This document shows, piece by piece, positions 9,480 to 17,580 of a stretch of 64,000 bases of DNA. Below the pieces are notes generated by a model that saw only the letters and a list, made by a program, of their open reading frames with translations, made no database searches and was not told where the DNA came from. The position numbers and the translations under genes were made by a program. Position 1 is the stretch's first letter. Each line of letters begins with the position of its first letter. This DNA is from Chryseobacterium sp. CH25 (GTDB taxonomy: Bacteria; Bacteroidota; Bacteroidia; Flavobacteriales; Weeksellaceae), in assembly GCF_004119455.1 (NCBI RefSeq), contig NZ_NRQT01000001.1:620001-684000 (forward strand). The letters are read 5' to 3'.

Positions 9480-10037
9480 ATGGCCAATTCAACTCACCTG
9501 GGATTAAGAAGAAATATAGTAGAATTATTTGACCATAATATTTTGTGGGAAAAATATGCTCATGAAGCAATAATTGAATTGAAAAATATATTTGGCCCTA
9601 TTGCCATAGACATTCAACACATTGGAAGTACAGCTATAAAAAATATAAAGGCAAAACCAATAATAGATATTGTTGTAGGAATAAATGAATTAAATGAAGT
9701 AGATGCTTTTGTAGAAAAATTAGCACAACATAATTATTTTCATCGACCTTTTAAAGACGATGATGTGCTTTTTGTAAAAGGAAATACAAAAGAAGAAACA
9801 AGAACACATCACATCCATATTGTTAAATACAACAGTGATATATGGAATAATCAAATTAATTTCAGAGATTACTTGAATCACAATACAGATGAAGCTAAAA
9901 ATTATGAAAAACTGAAAATCAAATTACAAAAAGACAACAGAAATAACAGAAGTGGATATACAGAAAAAAAAGAAGGATATATCACTAAAATAATGGAAAG
10001 AGCGGAAAAATGGAAAAGAAATCAAACCAACCCATAA
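9480..10037 (+). CDS. GrpB family protein (UPF0157)
   Basis: 185 residues with the GrpB signature in IQHIGSTAIKNIKAKPIIDI and a nucleotidyltransferase-like core. The conserved HIH motif (THHIHIV) follows at about residue 121. GrpB proteins belong to the nucleotidyltransferase superfamily, but most have no proven substrate; some fuse to CoaE. The gene is AT-rich and lies alone between an intact tRNA-Ser and a decayed copy of the same tRNA, which suggests arrival by integration at the tRNA. Confidence 0.88.
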   Translation: MANSTHLGLRRNIVELFDHNILWEKYAHEAIIELKNIFGPIAIDIQHIGSTAIKNIKAKPIIDIVVGINELNEVDAFVEKLAQHNYFHRPFKDDDVLFVKGNTKEETRTHHIHIVKYNSDIWNNQINFRDYLNHNTDEAKNYEKLKIKLQKDNRNNRSGYTEKKEGYITKIMERAEKWKRNQTNP

Positions 10038-10153
10038 TATCAGTCTGTCAAAAAATTGCTTCAATTTAAAATCCTTCATTAAACCTGAAGTTTGTTCTCT
10101 AATCAAAGACTTGTAGTAAAAACGCAGCCTTCGTCAAGATGAAAATCTTTCAC

Positions 10154-10233
10154 AGTTCAAGAGTTATAGATTATCGCAGTCTTGAAAACCATTAACCATA
10201 ACAAATCCAAGGGTTTAAATCCCTCGCACCCCG
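10154..10233 (+). pseudogene. Decayed copy of tRNA-Ser
   Basis: This stretch aligns along most of tRNA-Ser(UGA) at 9202: the anticodon region GCAGTCTTGAAAAC is identical, and the variable arm and T-arm (AAGGGTTTAAATCCCTCG) are recognisable. The acceptor stem no longer pairs and the T-loop has lost its consensus, so it is not a functional tRNA. Like the real gene it is followed at once by a strong hairpin terminator. Confidence 0.75.
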
Positions 10234-10234
10234 C

Positions 10235-10272
10235 AAAAAAGGGTTAAGCTTATCATTTTAACCCTTTTTTAT
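10235..10272 (+). terminator. Intrinsic terminator after the tRNA-Ser relic
   Basis: A perfect 13-bp stem (10235-10247 with 10258-10270), with A and T tracts at both ends, so probably bidirectional. It would also end the serine hydrolase transcript arriving from the other strand. Confidence 0.85.
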
Positions 10273-10314
10273 TGATGAATATTTGATTTATAAACTAATT
10301 GTATCAATTATCAT

Positions 10315-12155
10315 TTACTGTTTGATGAGATTATTGATTTTGACAAGCATTTCGGTTGCATTTCGGTTGCCGGAATCCAATTCCAATACTTTTTGATAAT
10401 CTTTTTTTGATAACTGATAGTCTTTTTTATTGAAATAAGCTTCCCCTCGGCTATCATATACATTAGACGACATTGGAAATTCCTGTACATTGAGATTGAA
10501 TATTTGGAGAGCAATTTCACTTTGGCTTTTTGCTTCAAACTGATACCCTAAATTATTCAGTGCGTTTTCAAAATTAAAGGCAGGATATTCCTTCTTCAAC
10601 TGCCGATATATAGCTAAGGCTTTTGTATAATCATTATTGTGAAAAGCTTCATACAATTTCGTCTCTGCAGTTCTAAGTTTTTCAATAGGAATCATTAACT
10701 TTTTTAAGTTTTCCTGCTCCTTAAAGATCGTCATTCCCGTTAATTCATTGTTTTTATTGACATCAAATTGAATAAGATTCGGGTAGTTATCAACCATAAA
10801 CGTATTGTCACCAAGGTAAAACATCTTATTTTTTTCAATTCCGATATCCTGCTTTAGAACCGGTGAATTGATATAGAGTACATTATTCTCCTGAAAAATT
10901 GTATTCATTCCAATCCGGGTATATCCCAAAAGAAATTCAGTATAGACACCACTAATTGCTTTAGCCAAATTTTCAGGCACTTTCATTTCACTCTTCTTTT
11001 TTGGAAGATTCCAGTTAAGCAAACTGAAAACCCTGTTTTTGACATAACTCATCAAAGGAAATCTATTGGGCTTATCCCCGTTTGCTAAAATAACAATACC
11101 ACTACCATTCTTCATATTCCCCAACACATCTCCACCAACCCCTGTATTTGATCCATCATGAAAAAACCATTCCTGGTTCCCCCAGCCTACTCCACGCTGC
11201 CAGCCATACCCCCAACCTCTGGGGCCCATGAGTGTCACAATATCCGTAACTTTTCTGGCCACGTTAGAGGAAATGACTTTATTTCCCTTTCCTCTTAATG
11301 CATTTTGTATTTCGATGGTTATAACAGCAAGATCAGAAGGTGTTGACCATAAACCTGAAGGGGCAACCTGTGGGGTTATAGGAATTCCTGTTCTTATCTT
11401 TTCACCATTATTATTGTGTACTTTGGCAATATTATTAATCAGAAACCCTTTTTCATTAGGCTGGATCATTGTTGAGTGCTGAAGCTGCAAAGGATCAAGC
11501 AAGTGTTCTTTTACAATTGCTGAGAAAGGTTTTGTAAATAGTCTTCAAGGGCAAGCTGCACAACCACATAACCACCACCACTATACTCCCAATTAGTACC
11601 AGGCTTAAAGAGAAACTTAATAGGTTCTTTGCTTCTCGGTAGCAGAATGCCATTTAGACTCTGTACAATAGTAGGGATAGAATCCCCTTCATAATAGTCT
11701 TCAAATCCACCTTGGGAAGTTCCGGAAGTATGAGACAAAAGATGCTTCCAGGTAACTTCGGTATCTTTCGTAAAATCACTTTTAGGCAACTCCCATCTTC
11801 TAATATATTTTGAAATTGGATCATCTAAATTAATCAACCCTTTCTCTTCCAGAATTGCACATACAATAGCCGTAATTGGCTTGGATATTGAAGCTGTAGA
11901 GAATGCCGTGTTTACATCAATCTTGTCACCTAAGCCTGCTTCTTTTATTCCCCATTGATGAGTCCAGATTACTTTATAATCTTCAAAAACAGCAACGCTT
12001 AACCCATTAAGTTTCTTTTGCCTCATTAATGCTTCCGCCTGTATTTTCAGGTCATCCCATTTAGAATCGGCATAATCTTTAGATTTTTTTTTGTTCTGCC
12101 CATGCCCTTCTATAATAAAACACAGTAATAAAAACACGATTAATTTTGGCTTCAT
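10315..12155 (-). CDS. Serine hydrolase (beta-lactamase/class C PBP fold) with C-terminal TPR-like region (frameshifted as sequenced)
   Basis: The first part has a signal peptide (about 1-19), the catalytic SxxK (STASISKPITA) and the Tyr motif (WEYSGGGYVVV), then hits a stop. One extra base in the T4 run at 11530-11533 restores the frame through LQKPFSAIVKEHLLDP into the second part, giving 613 residues. The C-terminal 130 residues form TPR-like helices (ALAIYRQLKKEYPAFNFENA, then AYFNKKDYQLSKKDYQKVLE). Such exported hydrolases act on cell-wall peptides, esters or beta-lactams; the substrate here is unknown. Confidence 0.85.
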
Positions 12156-12337
12156 AAGTTATATTGTTTAAGTTAATATTAGGACAACTGAGAAAAAGAT
12201 ACTATTACACTTAAACACATCCTTATTAGATATCTATATGTTTTTTTAAAATTCCTTTCCTATTTTTAAAAGCATACTCTTTTCATTTTCATTACCCAGC
12301 TTCAATTCTAAAACTATCAAATAATCTTCTTTCCTAG

Positions 12338-12382
12338 GTTCCTCTATCCCAACAGAAACAAACAAAAACCCACTGATATTCA
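12338..12382. repeat. 45-bp direct repeat, copy A
   Basis: Near-identical (about 3-4 mismatches) to 14005-14049, sharing AGAAACAAACAAAAACCCAC. Copy B carries the deiminase terminator. Copy A has lost the second hairpin arm. The surrounding gap 12156-12703 holds no convincing gene. Confidence 0.8.
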
Positions 12383-12703
12383 AAAGGTTTTGTTTTTTAC
12401 TAAATTTTTCCTACCCAAATTATCCCTACATTTCTTATCTCAGCACCTCATTTAGTAAATTTTAGGGATAAAACTAACTGCTGCATCTCTCGAAAACCTC
12501 CAAACTAAAATATTTTATCTTTTTTCGGGAAAACAAAGATTTATCTAAACTGACTCTTCTTAAAGTCAATTCCAAAACGAGATTTATGTATAAATATTTC
12601 AATTCAAAAACAAAATAAAAAACAATGCACAAGTTGACATAAGTGATTTATTTTCAATTATTTAAAATAATAAAATATTTCTTTTTCCATTGACTTATAT
12701 TTA

Positions 12704-12711
12704 TATATTTG
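12704..12711 (+). promoter_or_regulatory. Putative -7 box for the 84-residue peptide gene
   Basis: TATATTTG matches TAnnTTTG, 28 bp before the ATG. Confidence 0.6.
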
Positions 12712-12739
12712 ATGTGTAATTTTAAAATTTATCACAATC

Positions 12740-12994
12740 ATGAAAAAACTATTATTTATTGCTATGCTAGGTGTAGTAGGTTTTGTAAGTGCAAAAGGAA
12801 ACGTGGAGAAAGTAAATTCTAAAACAAAAGAAGCTACGGTTGCTAAAAGCACAAAAAAAGCCAAAAAAAAACTTCAAATGCAATGTGGAACGTTTCAGGC
12901 AACCTGTACATCTGCTTATACTTGCCAGGACTGGACTGTTGGTCAATGGTTGGAGTGGGGAGAAAAAATTCAAGATAATTATTGTCAACTATAA
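12740..12994 (+). CDS. Small secreted cysteine-containing protein, unknown
   Basis: 84 residues. A signal peptide ends at about residue 19 (VVGFVSAKG). A Lys-rich linker (KSTKKAKKKLQ) is followed by a short C-terminal part with four cysteines (QCGTFQATC, YTCQDW, NYCQL), which could form two disulfides. Length and layout suit a small exported peptide or toxin-like protein, but I recognise no family. A good promoter box precedes it and a GLPGLI gene follows on the same strand. The segment is flanked by a 45-bp direct repeat. Confidence 0.75.
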   Translation: MKKLLFIAMLGVVGFVSAKGNVEKVNSKTKEATVAKSTKKAKKKLQMQCGTFQATCTSAYTCQDWTVGQWLEWGEKIQDNYCQL

Positions 12995-13063
12995 TTACTG
13001 AGCCAGAAGTTAATCATTTCTTCCAATTCACGAGAATAGAAGTTGTGATTATTAATCAAAATA

Positions 13064-13097
13064 AATCGTTCAAATAATAAATTTTGTTTGAACGATT
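13064..13097. terminator. Hairpin between the Cys-peptide and GLPGLI genes
   Basis: A perfect 11-bp inverted repeat (AATCGTTCAAA with TTTGAACGATT). There is no strong U tract, so it is either a weak terminator or an mRNA-processing hairpin. Confidence 0.5.
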
Positions 13098-13122
13098 AAC
13101 TATTCTTATTAAAAAAAAGTTA

Positions 13123-13946
13123 ATGAATTTCACAAATAAACGAACTCTAATAATTCTATTTTTCTTTTTTTTCTCTTTTTTGTTATCTCAAACAACTACT
13201 AGTGATTCATTAAGGGGAGAATTTACCTACTTACTTCAATATAAACCTAATATTCTAAATCGAGATAACGTTTATAAGGAACTTTTTACAATGCAAATAA
13301 GTAATAAACGTGCTTTTTTATTAGTGAAAACAGGTTAAAATTTGACTCTCTTTTCATGGAACAGTATAATAAAAATAGGAGTAATTTTAATATTGATATG
13401 AGAGGGTTGCCTTCATCAAAATTTAAGTTTTTAATTATCCAAACAAATGATAATTCGGAATTTTACGAATCAGTTGGAACTGCTCTTCTATCTTATAATA
13501 CCTCTGTAATTCATGATTGGAAGTTAATTGATGAAACCAAAGTAATTAATTCTATTCATTGTAAAAAAGCAGAGGTTCATTATAAAGGAAGAGATTGGAC
13601 AGCCTGGTATTCAACCGAAATTCCTTTTCCTTATGGACCATACAAATTTAGTGGTCTTCCAGGATTAATTGTTAAAATAACAGATAAGACAGAAGATTAT
13701 GATTTTGAACTTGTAAAATCGGTATCAAGTGCTAAGTTGAAAGGAAAAATAATAACAGTAAATAAAAGACATTATCAAAGTGCTAAGTTAGTCACAAAAA
13801 AAGAATTAACTCAAGCAACAACAAATTACAGAGATAATATTAAATATGAGTTAGAAAAAATGGGTACTGTATTTTCAGAGGGGCAAAACAGACAAAAAAT
13901 AAGTGAAACAGATAAAAAAGGTTATAATCCTATTGAATTAGAGTAA
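13123..13946 (+). CDS. GLPGLI family protein (frameshifted as sequenced)
   Basis: The start at 13123 gives a signal peptide rich in Phe, Leu and Ile. The family-defining motif GLPGLIVKI lies about two thirds along. The frame breaks in the T6 run at 13314-13319. One extra T joins RAFF to ISENRLKFDSLF and yields 274 residues, the usual size. GLPGLI proteins are exported Bacteroidota proteins of unknown function, often beside TonB-dependent receptors, though none is adjacent here. A TTG start at 13084 is possible but would put extra charged residues before the signal. Confidence 0.85.
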
Positions 13947-14004
13947 TGAAAGTGTATTTTCTTGATATTTTTCAAGTAACTATTTACTGGTGTATTTTCC
14001 CGAA

Positions 14005-14049
14005 GTTCTTCTAACCCAATAGAAACAAACAAAAACCCACTGATATTCA
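14005..14049. repeat. 45-bp direct repeat, copy B
   Basis: Matches 12338-12382. The pair brackets a 1.6-kb segment with the Cys-peptide and GLPGLI genes. Confidence 0.8.
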
Positions 14050-14054
14050 GCGGG
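14031..14054 (-). terminator. Terminator of the deiminase gene
   Basis: On the minus strand CCCGCTGA pairs with TCAGTGGG (one G-U pair), followed by TTTTTG. It lies inside repeat copy B. Confidence 0.75.
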
Positions 14055-14078
14055 CTTTTTATTTTCTTGCAAGGTGGT

Positions 14079-15205
14079 CTATTTTGGTTGCTGCTGTGTT
14101 ACACAATGCACCATTCCGCCATTGGCAAAAAGGTTACGACAATCAATTCCAACTACTTTTTTACCAGGATACAATTGCTGAATAATCTGATTAGCAATAA
14201 CATCATTAGGATCATTATAATTAGGTACCAGTACCCTATTATTAGCGATATAATAATTAATATAAGATGCCTTACCTATATTTTTTCCATAGGTAGTTAT
14301 TACATCATTTTTGTTAAAGGAACCTTTACAAACTGGTAAGGGGAACCATTTTTTTGCGTGGCATTGTAGAGTTTACCCACGTCACTACTTGGAACCTGCC
14401 AGTAATCCAAATCATTAGTATTCATGGTGATAATCGTAGTAGGATTCGCAAATCTGGCAAACCCGTCAATATGCATATCTGTGATATCAAGATTAGCCTT
14501 TCCATCCAGCCAGATAAATTTTGTGATTCCTAAATTTTTCGTGAAGATAGCCTCTGCCTGCTGCTGCGTCATTCCAGGGTTTCTGTTATCGTTAAGAATA
14601 GAACTTTTACAAGCCATCAATACTCCATTTCCATCAATTTCAACACTTCCGCCTTCATTAATCATAACTGAATTAAGATTTATTTTTGGAACCCCAGTAT
14701 CAGCAGCAATTTTAGAAGGAATTGTATTACAGTTACTATATTGGGCTTTATTCCCCCAACCGTTGAATCCCCAATCCTGAATAAACAACTTTCCATTTTT
14801 ATCTTTTACGTAGATAGGCCCATTATCTCTTACCCAAAAATCATCAGTTGGATACAGCTTAAAGTCGATATTATTAAGTGATACTCCTGCATGGGTTAAT
14901 AATCCCATAATTCGATCCTTTTCTGTAGCATCATAAGCAATGATATGCACTTTTTCACTTTGCACAAGCTCTTTAGTCATTGCTACCCAGGTAGGATCCA
15001 ATCTGTTTTGGTAAGTGCTTCCATATTGATACTTGTGGGGCCACTGAAGCCAGGTTCCTTCATGTGGAGCAGATTCCTCAGGCATTTTATAAACAACAGA
15101 AGCAGGATCAGGCGTACCTGAAGTGGGTGGAACTGATACCTCATCCTGAGAACAGGAAAACATAATAACAGGTAACAGTAAGAACATGATTTTCTTTTTT
15201 TGCAT
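14079..15205 (-). CDS. Agmatine deiminase/peptidyl-arginine deiminase family lipoprotein (frameshifted as sequenced)
   Basis: The N terminus is a lipoprotein signal (lipobox VIMFSC, about 13-18). Family motifs follow: EESAPHEGTWLQWPH, TDDFWVRDNGPIYV (substrate Asp), NEGGSVEIDG, DMHIDGFARF (His). As read, the frame ends just after VKVPLTK. One extra base in the T5 run at 14308-14312 extends it to the catalytic-Cys motif GGMVHCVTQQQ, for 375 residues. The fold hydrolyses a guanidine group of agmatine or peptidyl arginine. Lipidation points to the envelope, unlike cytoplasmic AguA. The exact substrate is open. Confidence 0.85.
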
Positions 15206-15227
15206 AGGTGATCTATTTTTGATGAAG

Positions 15228-15235
15228 CAAAATTA
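15228..15235 (-). promoter_or_regulatory. Putative -7 box for the deiminase gene
   Basis: TAATTTTG on the minus strand, 22 bp before the ATG. Confidence 0.55.
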
Positions 15236-15274
15236 GATCGATAAACAGTCTAAAAGTTGTCCAAAATTGACAAT

Positions 15275-16099
15275 CTATCTCAAAGGCAGTAAAATATAAG
15301 TCAATTGATCCGTCTCATCATTCATCTCATCTGCATACCTTTCATATTTCTCTATGATAGGAGTATGCGAGAACTCAAGCCCGGAATTAAAAATCCATCG
15401 GGAATAAATTTTCGTATACGTATCATCTATTGTTTCATAGGTACCGGAATGGGTAAAACGCGCATATCTACCACCCAATATGGGTTTTGAAGGGAGTTTT
15501 TTATTTTGAGCCTGTGTGGTTGAGCAGGCATCATAGCGGCAGTTTATTTCAGTCATAATTAAAGGCTCATCTGCTATAATACCAAAATACTCTGCATCCG
15601 ACCCGAGAAATTCATTGTGCATGAAATTGTCCCAGAGCAACTCTATTTCCTCATTGTTGTAATAGGTTTGAATGCTCTGATAATATACCTGTATTGGTTT
15701 AAGATATACAATTTCTGGCTCCAGCAAGATATCAGAGGCTATCGGAATCAGATCCGGCTCACAAAGCAGCTGCTGTTTACCTGATCTTGCTTCCTTAGGA
15801 GATATCCCAAAATGTTGTTTGAAAGCTTTTGAAAAAGATGCTATAGTAGAAAAACCAACTTCAACTCCTATAGAGGTAAGGCTTTCCTGAGTATAAAGAA
15901 TTCGCTTATAAGCATTTTCCACTTTCAGCCTTTGCTGGAAAGCTCCTATTGTCTCCCCGCAGCTATACTTAAAGATACGCTGAATATTTCTGTAAGAATA
16001 ATTGGATACTTCTTCCAAATCTTTTACAGAAATCTGCTGATCATAATTTTTCTCAATAAAATTGATGACTTTATAAATACAGTTCAGATTGTCTTCCAT
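15275..16099 (-). CDS. AraC family regulator with GyrI-like effector domain
   Basis: 274 residues. The N-terminal half (about 8-105) is the double HTH of AraC proteins (YSYRNIQRIFKYSCGETIGAF, then VGFSTIASFSKAFKQHFGISP). The C-terminal half (about 120-273) is a GyrI/SOUL-like small-molecule-binding domain (ILGGRYARFTHSGTYETI, then YERYADEMND). This order matches Rob/SoxS-like multidrug-type regulators. The gene lies directly upstream of the deiminase on the same strand, but a separate promoter box lies between them. Confidence 0.9.
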   Translation of the reverse strand: MEDNLNCIYKVINFIEKNYDQQISVKDLEEVSNYSYRNIQRIFKYSCGETIGAFQQRLKVENAYKRILYTQESLTSIGVEVGFSTIASFSKAFKQHFGISPKEARSGKQQLLCEPDLIPIASDILLEPEIVYLKPIQVYYQSIQTYYNNEEIELLWDNFMHNEFLGSDAEYFGIIADEPLIMTEINCRYDACSTTQAQNKKLPSKPILGGRYARFTHSGTYETIDDTYTKIYSRWIFNSGLEFSHTPIIEKYERYADEMNDETDQLTYILLPLR

Positions 16100-16192
16100 A
16101 AATATATCTTGGGAGTAAATAGTTTGAAATAAATTGCAAATAAAAGAAATAAAACAGAGTTAGGCTCGTATAAAGGTTTCTCTTTTATATTA

Positions 16193-16224
16193 AAAAAAGC
16201 CTTAAATCAATCAATTTAAGGCTT
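16193..16224 (-). terminator. Terminator after the double-Gly peptide genes
   Basis: An 11-bp stem (AAGCCTTAAAT with ATTTAAGGCTT), then a T run on the minus strand. Confidence 0.85.
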
Positions 16225-16248
16225 CTATTTGCTATGATATACAAGCTA

Positions 16249-16395
16249 TTAGCTTAATATATCACATGGTGCTACACAATAAACCCAAGGACATCTTTTT
16301 ATTCCCGGAGGTGGGCAACATGCTTCTGAGCAGCTTAACGCACCTCCATTGATGCTTTTCAGCTGATCTCTTGAATTTTTTTTACAATTTTTCAT
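16249..16395 (-). CDS. Double-glycine leader peptide, Cys-rich bacteriocin-like
   Basis: 48 codons. The leader MKNCKKNSRDQLKSINGG is of the double-glycine type cleaved by C39-peptidase ABC exporters. The core is short, with six cysteines (SCSEACCPPPG, KRCPWVYC, APCDI) and many prolines. Chryseobacterium genomes carry many such 'bacteriocin-like' peptides with MKN-K-L-x-R leaders; function is unproven. It is the downstream member of a tandem pair ending at a strong terminator. No exporter gene is visible in the window. Confidence 0.75.
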   Translation of the reverse strand: MKNCKKNSRDQLKSINGGALSCSEACCPPPGIKRCPWVYCVAPCDILS

Positions 16396-16419
16396 AGTCA
16401 AGTCAGATTAGATTACAAT

Positions 16420-16563
16420 TTAGGGTTGATTTCCGCCACCGCATCCATCATATGGCATACATTGCCATTTTCCGCCAATCAAACATATTTGACCACCAGG
16501 GCAGTTGATACCTCCTTTAATTGATTTCATTTCTTGTCTGTCGATTTTTTGTAAGTTTTTCAT
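16420..16563 (-). CDS. Double-glycine leader peptide, Gly/Cys-rich bacteriocin-like
   Basis: 47 codons. The leader MKNLQKIDRQEMKSIKGG is clearly related to that of its neighbour, while the core differs completely (INCPGGQICLIGGKWQC, then a GCGGG tail; four cysteines). Leader conservation with core divergence is what double-Gly peptide families show. The gap to the second peptide is 24 nt, so co-transcription is likely. The region upstream (16564-16941) is AT-rich with nothing recognised. Confidence 0.75.
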   Translation of the reverse strand: MKNLQKIDRQEMKSIKGGINCPGGQICLIGGKWQCMPYDGCGGGNQP

Positions 16564-16941
16564 AATAATTTGATTTAATAAAGCTCTAAATTAATCAATT
16601 TTCACTAATGTAAATTAAATTATTTTATAAAATTATCATAAAATCGATCTTATGTTTCAATCATTCACATTGCAAATAAAAAAAACACTCAATAACTTTT
16701 ATCAACGTTGATTTCCATTCCATATTATTTTCTTAGTTTTATGGAAAGTGTTGGTTTATATTATTTTAAAACTTAACCCTCAGTTTACTTTTTGTTCACT
16801 CTTTACTGATACTTTTCAATTAGCAACCATTAAAAAACATATAAAATCCAGGATATGAAAACAAATCGAATAGCCTGCTATTGAAACTCTTGGTGAAGTG
16901 AGTAGATTTGTTGCAACACTTAAATAAAAACACTCGTAAGT

Positions 16942-17478
16942 ATGTCAAAACTTCTTAAATATAGAGAAAACCTGAATCTAACCCAAGAAGAGTTGGCTGC
17001 AAAGTCAGGTATCTCCGTAAGAACGATCCAACGTATTGAAGCTGGTACCGAACCCAAAGGTTACACTTTAAAAACACTGGCAAAAGCACTTAATATAAAA
17101 GAAAACGAATTATTAAAAACTCGCATTAATGAAGCTGTAAATTACCCGTTGATTAAGCTAATCAATCTATCTTCGTTACCTTTCATCATTTTTCCGCCCA
17201 TGAACATCTTAGCTCCATTGCTCATAATGTACTTTAAAAAGGAAAATGATTTAATGGCTAAGCAGATTGTTTCTCTTCAAATTTTATGGACTTTAGTATC
17301 GGTAATTTTATTCTTCTCAAGTCCGTTTTTGAATAGAATATTTTCTATTGATTTTCCATTCATATTAATTGTTGCAGCAGCTGCTTGCATTACAAATATC
17401 TATATTATCATCGTCAATACAATTTCAATCGACAGAAAACAAAAAATGAATATACGATTGAATTTCAGCTTCTTGTAA
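16942..17478 (+). CDS. XRE-family HTH protein with C-terminal membrane segments
   Basis: 178 residues. Residues about 4-58 are an XRE helix-turn-helix (LTQEELAAKSGISVRTIQRIEAG). The remainder carries three to four hydrophobic helices (about 75-95, 108-128, 133-157), so this is a membrane-tethered DNA-binding protein. Such proteins are common single-gene regulators in Flavobacteriia. It sits about 100 bp before a serine hydrolase gene on the same strand and might regulate it. Confidence 0.85.
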   Translation: MSKLLKYRENLNLTQEELAAKSGISVRTIQRIEAGTEPKGYTLKTLAKALNIKENELLKTRINEAVNYPLIKLINLSSLPFIIFPPMNILAPLLIMYFKKENDLMAKQIVSLQILWTLVSVILFFSSPFLNRIFSIDFPFILIVAAAACITNIYIIIVNTISIDRKQKMNIRLNFSFL

Positions 17479-17580
17479 TAACTGACATGTAATTGACGCG
17501 TACTTGTCAGGCTACATTTTCTTATAAATAGATAATCCTGTTGAAATTTGTCTCATTGATAAACATTAAATATTTTAACA

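Noticed and set aside
12246..12380. A minus-strand open stretch of about 40 codons (with KEDYLIVLELKLGNENEKS) running into repeat copy A.
   Set aside because: No start codon, no recognisable family, and the same repeat in copy B reads into a different peptide. Most likely chance, though a gene remnant cannot be excluded.
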